Positions 7,069-15,918 of a DNA stretch of 64,000 bases are shown here, piece by piece. Each line of letters starts with the position of its first letter. The stretch's first letter is position 1. The stretch comes from Candidatus Roseilinea sp. (lineage in GTDB: Bacteria; Chloroflexota; Anaerolineae; J036; Brachytrichaceae): NCBI GenBank assembly GCA_025998955.1, contig AP024676.1:2666001-2730000 (forward strand), read 5' to 3'. The notes under the pieces are model-generated. The model was not told the DNA's origin, searched no databases, and saw only the letters and a list, made by a program, of their open reading frames with translations. Both the position numbers and the translations under genes were made by a program.

Positions 7069-9081
7069 ATGACCGTGCTCTGGCAGCCCTCGGATGCGCT
7101 TCGGCGCGAAAGCAACCTGCGGCGTTACATGGACTGGCTGGCGCGACACCGCGCGCTGACCTTCGAGGACTATGACGCCTTGTGGCGCTGGTCGGTGAGC
7201 GATATCGAGGCGTTCTGGACGTCGCTGTGGGATTACTTCGACGTGCGCGCGTCTCGGCCGGCTGCGTGCGCGCTGGCGCAGCGCCGCATGCCTGGCGCAC
7301 AGTGGTTCCCCGGCGCCAGGTTGAACTACGCCGAGCACGCCTTCCGCAACGCCGCCGATGACCGCCCGGCGCTGATCTTCCGCACCGAGACCAACACCCT
7401 GCGCCCCGAAACCGGCGCGATGTCGTGGGACGAGCTGCGGCGCGCGGTGGCCGCTATCGCCGCTGCGCTGCGCAAGTCGGGCGTCGTCGCGGGCGATCGC
7501 GTCGCCGCCTACGTTCCGAATATGCCCGAAGCGGTGATCGCCTTCCTCGCCTGCGCCAGCCTGGGCGCGATCTGGTCGAGCTGTTCGCCGGACATCGGCG
7601 CGTCGGCGGTGCTGGATCGCTTCAAACAGATCGAGCCGAAAGTGCTGTTCGCCGTGGATGGCTACATCTACAACGGCAAGCCCAACGACCGGCGCGGCGG
7701 GGTGGCCGAGCTGATCCGCTCGTTGCCGACGCTGCAGTGCGTGTTTCGCATTCCGTATTTGCAGGACGACGCTGCGCCGTTCACGGACGTGGTGAAAGAA
7801 GTGACCTGGGAGGCTGCCCTCGACGCGGCGCGCAACATGCCGGGCGATCTGCGCTTCGAGCAGGTGCCTTTCGATCATCCGCTGTGGGTGTTGTATTCCA
7901 GCGGCACGACCGGCCTGCCCAAGCCGATTGTGCATTCGCACGGCGGCATCTTGATCGAGCACCTGAAGGCGCTGTCCTTCCACCTCGATCTGAAGCCGAG
8001 CGACCGCTTCTTCTGGTTCACCACCACCGGCTGGATGATGTGGAACTTCGTGATCGGCGGCTTGCTGGTCGGCAGCACGGTGCTGCTCTACGATGGCAGC
8101 CCGGCACGCGATGACATGGGCGCGCTGTGGCGTTTCGCCGAGGAGACAGGGATGACGGTGTTCGGCACCAGCGCGGCCTACATCACGGCGTGCATCAAAG
8201 CTGGCATCTCGCTGCGCCAACGCTACGACCTCAGCGCGCTGCGGCACATCGGCTCGACCGGCTCGCCGTTGTCCGAAGACGGCTTCCGCTGGGTCTATGG
8301 GCACGTCAAGCCGGAGGTGTGGCTGGCCCCGATGAGCGGCGGCACCGACGTATGCACGGCCTTCGTGGGCGGCTGTCCGCTGCTGCCGGTGTACCTCGGC
8401 GAGATGCAGTGCCGCTACCTCGGCGCGAACGTGCAGGCTTTCGATGAGCATGGCCGGCCGCTGGTGGACGAAGTCGGTGAGCTGGTCGTCACCGCGCCGA
8501 TGCCCTCGATGCCGATCTACTTCTGGAACGATCCCGACATGCGCCGCTACCGCGAGAGCTACTTCGAGATGTTCCCCGGCGTGTGGCGACACGGCGATTG
8601 GGTGAAGATCACCCCGCGTGGCGGCGTGGTCATCTACGGCCGCAGCGACTCCACGATTAACCGGCAGGGCGTGCGCATCGGCACCAGCGAGCTTTACCGG
8701 GTGGTCGAAAGCGTGCCCGAAGTGCTCGACGCGCTGGTGATTGACCTGGAGGTGCTGGGCCGGCCGTCGTACATGCCGTTGTTCGTCGTGCTGCGCGAAG
8801 GCGTCGCGCTCGACGACGCGCTGATCGCGAAGATCAAGCAGGCCATCCGGACCGAACTCTCGGCCCGCCATGTGCCCGACGACGTGATCGCCATCGCCGA
8901 GGTGCCGCGCACGTTGAACGGCAAGAAACTGGAGGTGCCGGTGAAGAAAATCCTGCTGGGCGCGCCGATGGAGAAAGCCGTCAACCTCGGCTCGGTCGCC
9001 AACCCGCAGGCGCTGCAATTCTTCGTCGAGTTTGCGCAGAAGCTCAATCGCGCCGATGCGCCAAGCCCGGCGGTGCGTTGA
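7069..9081 (+). CDS. aacS: Acetoacetate--CoA ligase (acetoacetyl-CoA synthetase)
   Basis: The 670-residue length is typical of AacS. The ATG at 7069 is preferred over one at 6994 because the family N-terminus begins at VLWQPSDALRRESN and a -10-like TACAAT sits just upstream. ANL-superfamily marks are all present: P-loop YSSGTTGLPKPIVHSHGG (~residues 277-294), the GWMMWN motif (~322), hinge/ATP motif YGRSDSTINRQGVRIG (~523-538) and the C-terminal catalytic Lys in TLNGKKLEVPVKK (~622). It activates acetoacetate with ATP and CoA in the cytosol. The next gene is a 3-hydroxybutyrate dehydrogenase, so the pair would convert 3-hydroxybutyrate to acetoacetate and then acetoacetyl-CoA, feeding ketone-body or PHB-derived carbon into central metabolism. 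Confidence 0.93.
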   Translation: MTVLWQPSDALRRESNLRRYMDWLARHRALTFEDYDALWRWSVSDIEAFWTSLWDYFDVRASRPAACALAQRRMPGAQWFPGARLNYAEHAFRNAADDRPALIFRTETNTLRPETGAMSWDELRRAVAAIAAALRKSGVVAGDRVAAYVPNMPEAVIAFLACASLGAIWSSCSPDIGASAVLDRFKQIEPKVLFAVDGYIYNGKPNDRRGGVAELIRSLPTLQCVFRIPYLQDDAAPFTDVVKEVTWEAALDAARNMPGDLRFEQVPFDHPLWVLYSSGTTGLPKPIVHSHGGILIEHLKALSFHLDLKPSDRFFWFTTTGWMMWNFVIGGLLVGSTVLLYDGSPARDDMGALWRFAEETGMTVFGTSAAYITACIKAGISLRQRYDLSALRHIGSTGSPLSEDGFRWVYGHVKPEVWLAPMSGGTDVCTAFVGGCPLLPVYLGEMQCRYLGANVQAFDEHGRPLVDEVGELVVTAPMPSMPIYFWNDPDMRRYRESYFEMFPGVWRHGDWVKITPRGGVVIYGRSDSTINRQGVRIGTSELYRVVESVPEVLDALVIDLEVLGRPSYMPLFVVLREGVALDDALIAKIKQAIRTELSARHVPDDVIAIAEVPRTLNGKKLEVPVKKILLGAPMEKAVNLGSVANPQALQFFVEFAQKLNRADAPSPAVR

Positions 9082-9114
9082 AGGCGCGCCACTTTCCGTC
9101 CCGTCTGAAGATCC

Positions 9115-9879
9115 ATGTCGCTCGAAAACAAGGTTGCCCTCATCACCGGCGCGGGCAGCGGCATCGGCCGCGCTTGCGCCCAGGCCTTCGCGCGCGCCGG
9201 CGTGCGTGTGCTGGTGCACGACATCGCGCCGGAAGCGCAGCAAGTCGCCGACGCGCTCGGTGCTCCATTTCTACAAGCCGACCTGTCCGACCAGGAGGCG
9301 GTCAAGGCGCTCGCGCAGGCTGCGCTACAGGCCGCCGACGGCCGCGTGGACATCCTCGTCAACAACGCCGGCTTCCAGCAGATTCACCCGGTCGAGGAAT
9401 TCCCCGAAGCGACCTGGAACACGATGATCCAGGTGATGCTGACCGCGCCGTTCCAGTTGATCAAGTATTTGCTGCCGGCGATGAAGGCCAACCGCTGGGG
9501 CCGCATCATCAATATCAGCAGCTTGCACGGCGTCGTCGCCAGCCCGTTCAAGAGCGCCTATATCAGCGCCAAGCATGGCTTGATGGGCCTGACCAAGACC
9601 GTGGCGCTGGAAGCGGCACCGTTCGGTGTGACCGTCAACGCGATCTGCCCGGCCTATGTGCGCACGCCTATCGTGGACAAGCAAATTGCCGACCAGGCGC
9701 GCACGCTCAACATCCCGCAGAGCGCAGTGATCGAACAGGTGATGCTCGCGCCGGCGGCGATCAAGCGGCTGATCGAGCCGGAGGAGATCGCCGAGTTCGC
9801 GCTGTATCTCGCCTCGGACAAGGCCGGCATCATCACCGGCGCAGCCCACATGCTGGACCTAGGGTGGACGGCGCGCTGA
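9115..9879 (+). CDS. bdhA: D-3-hydroxybutyrate dehydrogenase (SDR family)
   Basis: This 254-residue classical short-chain dehydrogenase starts 33 nt after aacS. It has the cofactor motif TGAGSGIG (~residues 11-18), NNAG (~85-88), catalytic Ser in IINISSLHG (~138) and YISAKHG (Tyr ~152, Lys ~156). The substrate-loop region (VRTPIVDKQIADQA, VMLAP) and the C-terminus (GAAHMLDLGWTAR) match bacterial 3-hydroxybutyrate dehydrogenases rather than FabG. It oxidises D-3-hydroxybutyrate to acetoacetate with NAD, the substrate of the upstream AacS, which supports the call. No ribosome site of note is visible; co-transcription with aacS is likely. Confidence 0.88.
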   Translation: MSLENKVALITGAGSGIGRACAQAFARAGVRVLVHDIAPEAQQVADALGAPFLQADLSDQEAVKALAQAALQAADGRVDILVNNAGFQQIHPVEEFPEATWNTMIQVMLTAPFQLIKYLLPAMKANRWGRIINISSLHGVVASPFKSAYISAKHGLMGLTKTVALEAAPFGVTVNAICPAYVRTPIVDKQIADQARTLNIPQSAVIEQVMLAPAAIKRLIEPEEIAEFALYLASDKAGIITGAAHMLDLGWTAR

Positions 9880-9880
9880 G

Positions 9881-10168
9881 ATGCCCGACGTGTATATCCT
9901 GCGCTGCGCCGACGGCTCGCTCTACACCGGCATCGCCAAAGACGCCGAGGCGCGGCTGAAGGCGCATCAGGCCGGGCGCGGCGGGCGTTATACGCGGGCG
10001 CGCCGGCCGGTGGAACTGGCATGGCGCTGCGAGGTGGCGACGTGGCGCGAGGCGATGCAGCTCGAACGCGCCATCAAACGCTTGCCGCGCGCGAAGAAGC
10101 TGACGCTCATTCGGTCATCGGCCATCCCGTCATCGGACCGTCAGGCCGGTCAGGCCGGCGCGTCGTGA
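9881..10168 (+). CDS. GIY-YIG nuclease-domain protein (UPF0213/YhbQ-like)
   Basis: A 95-residue protein starting 1 nt after the bdhA stop. The GIY-YIG signature is seen as VYILRCADGSLYTGIAKD (GIY-like YIL at ~4-6 and YTGI at ~15-18), with the conserved Arg (LKAHQAGRGGRYTRARRP) and Glu (REAMQLERAIKR, ~Glu 63) of small YhbQ-type proteins. These single-domain proteins are thought to act on DNA; their cellular role is not firmly known. The C-terminal SSDRQAGQAGAS tail is encoded by CCGG-rich DNA running into the convergent gap and may not be conserved. Confidence 0.85.
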   Translation: MPDVYILRCADGSLYTGIAKDAEARLKAHQAGRGGRYTRARRPVELAWRCEVATWREAMQLERAIKRLPRAKKLTLIRSSAIPSSDRQAGQAGAS

Positions 10169-10202
10169 CCGGACGACTGAGCCGGTCTGACCACGCCGGC
10201 GA

Positions 10203-12020
10203 TCACGCTCTCCGCGTCCAGGCCGGCAGGCCGCGCTGATAGACCCACCATTCCACCAGCAACAGGATAAGCGCGATGGCCGCCATCGCATGCCAGAATT
10301 CGCGCTGCGATGTCGGCAGGGGGGTAGTTTGTTCGGCGTTGGTGCCGGTGCTGCCGACTTGTAGATTGGGGTTGGGGGCGATGCGCGATTCGCTCACATT
10401 GGTGAAGTTTACGGCGAACGCGCCCTGCGCGCGGCCGGTGTCGAAGGTGTAGATGCCGGGCTGATTCGTCTGCGCGAAGCCGCGCCGCTCGGATACGACT
10501 TCCTCGCCGGAGGGCAGCGTCACGCGCGTGTTCTCCGGCATCGGCACCACTTCGCCCGGCTTGACGTTGAGCGGCACATTCAGCCCTTGCGCCGGCGCCA
10601 GCCATTCCACGCTGTTGGCGATCAGGATCGGGAACGCGATCTGCAACGGTAGATCGCTCCGGCGCAACTCGAACGGAATCAGCACCACACGCTGCAGGTC
10701 GTCCTCCGTGCTTTCGCCGGCCAATACCAGCGGGCCGCCCTGGCTTTCGATTACCGGCCGCAACCAACCAGGCGCGTTCACCCGCCGCGCGTCCAAAACG
10801 CTCACGCCGCGCCAGTCCACGTTGCGGGCAATCGGATGCGGCTCGGTGCGCACGTAGTCGGTGTTGCTGAACACGCCGCTGGTGGTGAACACCGACTGCG
10901 CGCCGATCAGCAGTGCGTTGGCCCGCGCCGGCAGCGTCGCCGTCATGTTGTCCAGCACGTAGAGATCGTAGTTCTGCGCGCCCAGCAGCGCCGTCACCGC
11001 GCGCGTGACGCGCAGGCCGGGCAGCGACGCCAGCGCCTGTTCCAGGAAGCGATTGCCGCGCGTCAACAACAGCGCATGGCGCGTCGTGTTCACCGGGTTG
11101 ACCGCGTAGGCGGCGTCATCCACGGCCAGGAAGTTAAGCTGCGCTTCGTCAATGCGAGCGTCCACAGCGACGACGTTCGGGCTGAGGTTGCCGATTGTCC
11201 ATTCGGCGGATGCGCCGGCCGGCACATCCAGCGCGCGCGCATCCACCAGCGCGCCGTCGGCGCGCAGCGACACCAGCGCACGGTCGTCCTGCGACCCGCT
11301 GTTCGTCACCCGCACAAAAGCCGAAAGGCCGCGCAGGGTGCGGCGCAACGTCAGCGCGGAGATGGCGACGTTGTCGCCGCTGTTCCCTATTGGGATGAAG
11401 CGCGCTTTGCCGGGCAGCAGGCCGAGGTCGTCGGCGTGCGCGCCGTCGCTGACCACGAGGGTAGTGGTGTCCTCGTCACCCGCGCCGGTGGCAACGGCCA
11501 GGGCGATGGCCGCGCTCCAGTTCGCTGCGTCCAGCGAAGGCCGGGCCGAGTCGAGCGCATCGAGCAGTTGCGACTTATCGCTGGTCAACGCGCTGAGCGC
11601 GCGCGGCGCGCCGTCCACCACAATAAGCGTCATCTGATCGTTGGCGCCCAGGCTGTTGATCGCATCGCGCACGCGCGCGCGCGCCGCTTCGAACCGCGAA
11701 GGCGCAACGTCGGTCGCTTGCATCGAGGCCGACGCATCGAGCAGGACGATGGATCGTCCGCTCACCGCGCTGGGCATGTTCACATAGGGCCGGACGAGCG
11801 CGAAGATGAGAAAAGCCAGTGTGACCAGTTGCAGGATAAGCAGCAGGTTGCGGCGCAGACGCTGCCACAGCGTGTTGGCCTCGCGCTCCATCGTCACCTG
11901 TCGCCACAGCAGCGTGCTGCTCACGGTCTGCTCGCGCCGCTGCAGCCGCAGTAGGTAGAGCAGAATGATCGGCACGGCCAACAAGGCAAACAGGAAGGCC
12001 AGCGGGTTCAGCAAGTCCAT
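10203..12020 (-). CDS. BatA-like membrane protein with von Willebrand factor A domain
   Basis: The ATG at 12020 (MDLLNPLAFLFALLAVP) is chosen because it begins directly with the BatA N-terminal membrane helix; a GTG at 12041 would add seven residues. The 605-residue protein has two N-terminal helices (~5-23 and ~55-73) around a short cytosolic loop (LRLQRREQTVSSTLLWRQ), a vWA domain with MIDAS motif VLLDASASMQATD (~90), beta-rich extracytoplasmic regions, and a C-terminal helix (MAAIALILLLVEWWVY, ~580-595). This is the BatA/aerotolerance-regulator layout. It follows a DUF58 gene, the usual partner; the MoxR ATPase that normally completes the set is not here. Its role in stress tolerance or complex assembly is inferred from family context. 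Confidence 0.8.
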   Translation of the reverse strand: MDLLNPLAFLFALLAVPIILLYLLRLQRREQTVSSTLLWRQVTMEREANTLWQRLRRNLLLILQLVTLAFLIFALVRPYVNMPSAVSGRSIVLLDASASMQATDVAPSRFEAARARVRDAINSLGANDQMTLIVVDGAPRALSALTSDKSQLLDALDSARPSLDAANWSAAIALAVATGAGDEDTTTLVVSDGAHADDLGLLPGKARFIPIGNSGDNVAISALTLRRTLRGLSAFVRVTNSGSQDDRALVSLRADGALVDARALDVPAGASAEWTIGNLSPNVVAVDARIDEAQLNFLAVDDAAYAVNPVNTTRHALLLTRGNRFLEQALASLPGLRVTRAVTALLGAQNYDLYVLDNMTATLPARANALLIGAQSVFTTSGVFSNTDYVRTEPHPIARNVDWRGVSVLDARRVNAPGWLRPVIESQGGPLVLAGESTEDDLQRVVLIPFELRRSDLPLQIAFPILIANSVEWLAPAQGLNVPLNVKPGEVVPMPENTRVTLPSGEEVVSERRGFAQTNQPGIYTFDTGRAQGAFAVNFTNVSESRIAPNPNLQVGSTGTNAEQTTPLPTSQREFWHAMAAIALILLLVEWWVYQRGLPAWTRRA

Positions 12021-12033
12021 CTCGAATCGAGCG

Positions 12034-12075
12034 TTCAGCACTCAGCACTCATAAGTCAGAATGCAGAATTGAGAA
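12034..12075 (+). repeat. Heptanucleotide array, six units (CTCAGCA/GTCAGAA type)
   Basis: Six consecutive in-phase 7-mers with gradual drift, for example CTCAGCA at 12041 and GTCAGAA at 12055, fill the gap just upstream of the BatA-like gene. Confidence 0.75.
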
Positions 12076-12106
12076 CACAGGAGGCTCTTTCAGCCTACAT
12101 TCTCAA
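12069..12106. other. Nested inverted repeat between the DUF58 and BatA-like genes
   Basis: TTGAGAA (12069-12075) pairs with TTCTCAA (12100-12106), and inside it AGGCT (12082-12086) pairs with AGCCT (12092-12096) around CTTTC. The left outer arm is the last unit of the heptad array. It could act as an intra-operon hairpin; there is no T-tract. Confidence 0.5.
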
Positions 12107-12107
12107 T

Positions 12108-13025
12108 TCATATCAGCCATTCTTCGCGCCTCAAGTCCTTCAACACGATCTGTTCGAGCGGCAGGGATGTGTCGGTAAGGTGGTAACGGCCGCCGCGCCG
12201 GCGAACGCTGGTCGCGATCTCTTCACTCCATGCCGCCAACCGTTGCCGATACTGGCTGAGCACGGCGTCATCCAGGCTCATGTCCTGCGGGTTCGCCGTC
12301 TCCACATCCTTTAGCCTGAGGTCGCCCGTGAATTGCGGGTCGAGTTCGTCGGCGCTGAGTGTGTGCAACAGGTTCACATCTAGCCGGCTGTTGCCCAGCG
12401 CGTTGAACCCCTCGGTATAGCCGCCCTCGTCCAGCATGTCGCTGATCAGGATGCACAGGCCGGGGCGCGCGTCGAGCGCGTAACGCCTCAGCCAGGCATT
12501 CAAGGGCTGTTGCCGGCCGGTCAGCGCAGCGCGCAGATCACGCTTGTCGGTTGCCGAGACGCGCTCGACGAACGCGATGAGCGCCGCTGCTGAAGCCACG
12601 CCGCGCTTTGGCCCGAAGCGTTGGAAAGAGCTGGTTTCCAGCACGACTTTGTCGCCGGAAGCCAGCGCCACGTAGCCCAGCACGACCGCGAGCTGCGCGG
12701 CGCACAGCCACTTTTGCGCAAGATGCTGGCCGTCGGCTTCCTCGTCCGGTTGCCAAAACATGGACGGGCTGTCGTCCAGCAGAATATGCGTGGTGAGGTC
12801 TTCCTCGTCCTCGAACAATTTGATGTAAGGGCGTTCTAGCCGGGCGTAGACGTTCCAGTCCACGCGGCGCGGGTCATCGCCGGGAGTGTAGTTGCGGTAA
12901 TCGGCGAACTCGACCGAGCGCCCACGCTTCACGCTGCGCCGTTCGCCGGTCAGTGAGCCAACGCGCCTGCGTGGCGCATTCAGCCGGAGCGTACGCAGCG
13001 ATTGCAGGAACGCCTCGGATAGCAT
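12108..13025 (-). CDS. DUF58 domain protein
   Basis: This 305-residue protein has the DUF58 core: GERRSVKRGRSVEFADYRNYTPGDDPRRVDWN (residues ~27-58, the family hallmark), followed by KLFEDEEDLTTHILLDDSPSM, a vWA-like strand with a DxSxS-type site (DDSPSM). It has no membrane helix and is predicted cytosolic. DUF58 proteins are usually encoded with MoxR ATPases and vWA membrane proteins, and here the BatA-like gene follows 87 nt downstream. A TAGAAT hexamer 6 nt upstream of the ATG with no ribosome site suggests a leaderless start. Confidence 0.85.
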   Translation of the reverse strand: MLSEAFLQSLRTLRLNAPRRRVGSLTGERRSVKRGRSVEFADYRNYTPGDDPRRVDWNVYARLERPYIKLFEDEEDLTTHILLDDSPSMFWQPDEEADGQHLAQKWLCAAQLAVVLGYVALASGDKVVLETSSFQRFGPKRGVASAAALIAFVERVSATDKRDLRAALTGRQQPLNAWLRRYALDARPGLCILISDMLDEGGYTEGFNALGNSRLDVNLLHTLSADELDPQFTGDLRLKDVETANPQDMSLDDAVLSQYRQRLAAWSEEIATSVRRRGGRYHLTDTSLPLEQIVLKDLRREEWLI

Positions 13026-13031
13026 GGCGCG

Positions 13032-13037
13032 ATTCTA
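13032..13037 (-). promoter_or_regulatory. Probable -10 element (TAGAAT) of the DUF58 gene
   Basis: TAGAAT on the minus strand ends 6 nt before the DUF58 ATG. A second candidate, TATAAG, lies at 13048-13053. No -35 of quality is seen. Confidence 0.35.
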
Positions 13038-13079
13038 CGCCCACAAGCTTATAGTTTGGCGAGAAGTCAGGGGCCAGAA

Positions 13080-13163
13080 AGTCAGAAGTCAGAAGTCAGA
13101 AGTCAGAGGTCAGAGGTCAGAGGTCAGAGATGCAGATTTGAGATTGGAGATTGGAGATTAGAT
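13080..13163 (+). repeat. 84-bp heptanucleotide array, twelve units in two families
   Basis: Four AGTCAGA units are followed by three GGTCAGA units and then, still in the same 7-bp phase, a second family of ATTGGAG type (13136-13156). The array fills the gap between DUF58 and the dehydrogenase gene and covers the last codon and stop of the latter (stop at 13158-13160). Confidence 0.9.
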
Positions 13164-14171
13164 TCGCCGCAGGATCTCCGTCGCGACCTCACGCGTGGTC
13201 GCCCGGCCGCCCAGATCTGGCGTACGCGCGCCGCTTTCGATGGCGCCATACACGGCTCGTTCGATGTGGTCGGCGACTTCGGGCAGTTTCCAGTGATGCC
13301 GCGCCAGTAGTGCCGCGCTGAGGATCGCGCCGCAGGGGTTGGCGATGCCTTGGCCGGCGATGTCGGGCGCGCTGCCGTGCACCGGCTCAGCGATGGCGAC
13401 AGCGTCGCCCAGGTTGAGCGCAGGGGCCACGCCCATGCCCCCGCCCCACACGCTCGCCACGTCACTCAGGATGTCGCCGAACAAGTTGGTGGTGACGATC
13501 ACATCGAACCGCGCTGGCTTCGACGCCAACATCATCGCCGCCGTGTCCACCAGCATCTCGTCAATGGCCACCTCGGGATAGCCAGCGCCTACAGCGCGCA
13601 CCGAATCGCGAAACAGGCCGTCGGTGACCGGCAGGATGTTGGCCTTGTGCACGATGGTGACGCGCTTACGCTCGCGCCGGCGGGCCAGCTCGAACGCCAC
13701 GCGCGCGATGCGCTCCGATGCGGCGCGGGTGATGACGCGCTCGGCGATGGCCTCCTCGCCCTGCATTCGCTCGCGTCCGGCATATAGGCCCTGGGTGTTC
13801 TCACGCACCAGGATCAAGTCCACGGCTTGTGGCCGGCCGATCGTCTGCGACGCTTGCGACCACACGATGCGCGTGGGGCGCAAATTGGCATAGAGGTCGA
13901 ACTGCTGACGCATCTGGATGATCGGGCTGCGGTAGCCCTCGACCTTCTGCGACGGCGAAGAGACGGCGCCGAACAGGGCCGCGCCACATGCGGCAATGCG
14001 CGCTTGGGTCTCCTCGGGCAGCGCGCTGCCCGTGCGCCGGAAGCAATCCCAGCCGGCGTCGGCCTCGACGATGGTTAGATCGGGCAGCGCACGCTGCAAG
14101 ACCTCGACAGCACAAGGGATCACCTCGCGGCCCACGCCATCGCCGGAGATGACGCACAGGCGGTAAGTCAT
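13158..14171 (-). CDS. Homoisocitrate/3-isopropylmalate dehydrogenase-family enzyme
   Basis: A 337-residue beta-decarboxylating dehydrogenase: N-terminal ISGDGVGREVIP, substrate region LYANLRPTRI (~96-105), LILVRENTQGLYAGRE (~122-137), catalytic Lys in TIVHKANILPVTDGLF (~180), Asp cluster in VTTNLFGDILSDVAS (~226-240), and the NAD-selecting HGSAPDIAGQGIANP (~271-285). AGWDCFRRTGSALPEET and FGAVSSPSQKV are closer, from memory, to Thermus homoisocitrate dehydrogenase than to LeuB, but no other lysine- or leucine-pathway gene is nearby, so the substrate is open. The start lies 31 nt from the divergent ArfB-like gene, with TACAAT 8 nt upstream (leaderless type). The stop lies inside a heptad array. 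Confidence 0.8.
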   Translation of the reverse strand: MTYRLCVISGDGVGREVIPCAVEVLQRALPDLTIVEADAGWDCFRRTGSALPEETQARIAACGAALFGAVSSPSQKVEGYRSPIIQMRQQFDLYANLRPTRIVWSQASQTIGRPQAVDLILVRENTQGLYAGRERMQGEEAIAERVITRAASERIARVAFELARRRERKRVTIVHKANILPVTDGLFRDSVRAVGAGYPEVAIDEMLVDTAAMMLASKPARFDVIVTTNLFGDILSDVASVWGGGMGVAPALNLGDAVAIAEPVHGSAPDIAGQGIANPCGAILSAALLARHHWKLPEVADHIERAVYGAIESGARTPDLGGRATTREVATEILRRI

Positions 14172-14179
14172 GATGAACG

Positions 14180-14189
14180 ATTGTATAGT
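14180..14189. promoter_or_regulatory. Overlapping divergent -10 elements
   Basis: In ATTGTATAGT the plus strand reads TATAGT (14184-14189), 13 nt before the ArfB-like GTG, and the minus strand reads TACAAT (14185-14180), 8 nt before the dehydrogenase ATG. One near-palindromic site seems to serve both genes. Confidence 0.5.
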
Positions 14190-14202
14190 TCTTTACACAA
14201 CC

Positions 14203-14637
14203 GTGACGACCTCAGACGACTTGATCATCAACGCTCATGTGCGCGTGCCGGTCAGCGAGCTGACGTATCGCTTCTCGCGCAGTTCGGGCGCAGGCGGCCA
14301 GCACGTCAACAAGACCGAGACGGCGGTCGAGCTGCTATTCGACCTGGCGCATACGCCGTCGCTCGACGACGCCCGGCGAGCGCGCGCGATGGCGCGCCTG
14401 GCGCGATATCTGGATGCCGAAGGCGTGCTGCACTTGGAGTCGCGCAGCGAACGCAGCCAGTTGCGCAATCGCGAAGCGGTGACGCGCCGCTTTGTCCGCT
14501 TGTTGCAGCAGGCGCTGGCACCGACGAAGCAACGTCGCAAAACGCGCCCGCCACGCTATGCCGTCGAGGAACGCCTGCGCCGGAAGCGCCGAACCGGCGA
14601 ACTCAAACGCCGGCGCCGCGCGTCTGTTCTGGAGTGA
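14203..14637 (+). CDS. arfB: ArfB/YaeJ-like peptidyl-tRNA hydrolase (GGQ protein)
   Basis: The GTG at 14203 gives a 144-residue protein beginning TTSDDLIINAHVRVP, as expected for this family; an ATG at 14170 would add 11 residues and overlap the divergent gene. The catalytic GGQ sits in FSRSSGAGGQHVNKTETAVEL (~residues 27-46). The C-terminus is a basic tail (PTKQRRKTRPPR, LRRKRRTGELKRRRR), which in ArfB threads into the empty mRNA channel of stalled ribosomes. The domain-1-to-4 build of true release factors is absent, so a ribosome-rescue hydrolase is the better call. Confidence 0.85.
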   Translation: MTTSDDLIINAHVRVPVSELTYRFSRSSGAGGQHVNKTETAVELLFDLAHTPSLDDARRARAMARLARYLDAEGVLHLESRSERSQLRNREAVTRRFVRLLQQALAPTKQRRKTRPPRYAVEERLRRKRRTGELKRRRRASVLE

Positions 14638-14675
14638 ATCCCACGTTAAACTTATTGGCCTACGGAGGAAACGAC

Positions 14676-15131
14676 ATGAAAAGCATGACTGTCCGAGACG
14701 CGATGCACAAGGGCGTCGTGAGTTGCGATTCGTCTATCAGCGTGCGCGATGCCGCGCGCATCATGAACGAGAAAAAGCTGCGGTCGCTGGTCGTGGTGGA
14801 TTTTGATTGTGCGCTGGCCGGCATCATCTCCGAGACCGACATCGTCGCGGCGCGCCTGGTCCATGAGGGCAGCAAGCCGTGGGATCAACTGACCGTCGGC
14901 GAGATCATGACCAACCGCGTGCTCACGGTGACGCCGGACATGTCGCTGAAGGAAGCGGCGAAGATCATCATTGATCACCGCATCCACCGTGTGGTGGTGG
15001 CCGAGCCGGACGACATTTGCAACCCCATCGGCATCCTCTCGCTGGGCGACATCATGCGCTACCTGGAGCGCATCGAGCGCGAAGGATCTGCCGAGGCGCG
15101 CGGCGAGCCGGAATCACAAGAAGCGCGCTAG
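14676..15131 (+). CDS. Two-CBS-domain protein
   Basis: A strong GGAGGA (14665-14670) sets the ATG at 14676; the frame upstream of it is shadow. The 151-residue protein is two CBS modules: VRDAMHKGVVSCDSSISVRDAARIM...GIISETDIV (residues ~5-60) and VGEIMTNRVLTVTPDMSLKEAAKIII...GILSLGDIMRYL (~73-135). Such stand-alone pairs bind adenine nucleotides and serve as sensor subunits, but the partner cannot be told here. A charged tail (EREGSAEARGEPESQEAR) follows. A perfect hairpin lies 18 nt after the stop. Confidence 0.9.
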   Translation: MKSMTVRDAMHKGVVSCDSSISVRDAARIMNEKKLRSLVVVDFDCALAGIISETDIVAARLVHEGSKPWDQLTVGEIMTNRVLTVTPDMSLKEAAKIIIDHRIHRVVVAEPDDICNPIGILSLGDIMRYLERIEREGSAEARGEPESQEAR

Positions 15132-15149
15132 GCAGCACGCCGCCGGGCA

Positions 15150-15171
15150 GCGCGGGCGAGACAGCCCGCGC
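15150..15171. terminator. Bidirectional hairpin between the CBS gene and sdhB
   Basis: GCGCGGGC (15150-15157) and GCCCGCGC (15164-15171) form a perfect 8-bp stem with a GAGACA loop in the convergent gap. There is no T-tract, so intrinsic termination is uncertain, but the position suits a shared terminator. Confidence 0.55.
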
Positions 15172-15173
15172 GC

Positions 15174-15890
<717 letters not shown>

Positions 15891-15918
15891 TGCGAATCGA
15901 AAATCCAGCGGTCAGGAA

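Noticed and set aside
7039-9243. 734-codon minus-strand frame across aacS and bdhA
   Set aside because: High-GC antisense frame with His/Arg/Ala-rich composition and no motif, while the plus strand encodes a complete AacS.
13080-13163. CRISPR-like array
   Set aside because: Units are 7 bp with no spacers and no cas genes are in the window.
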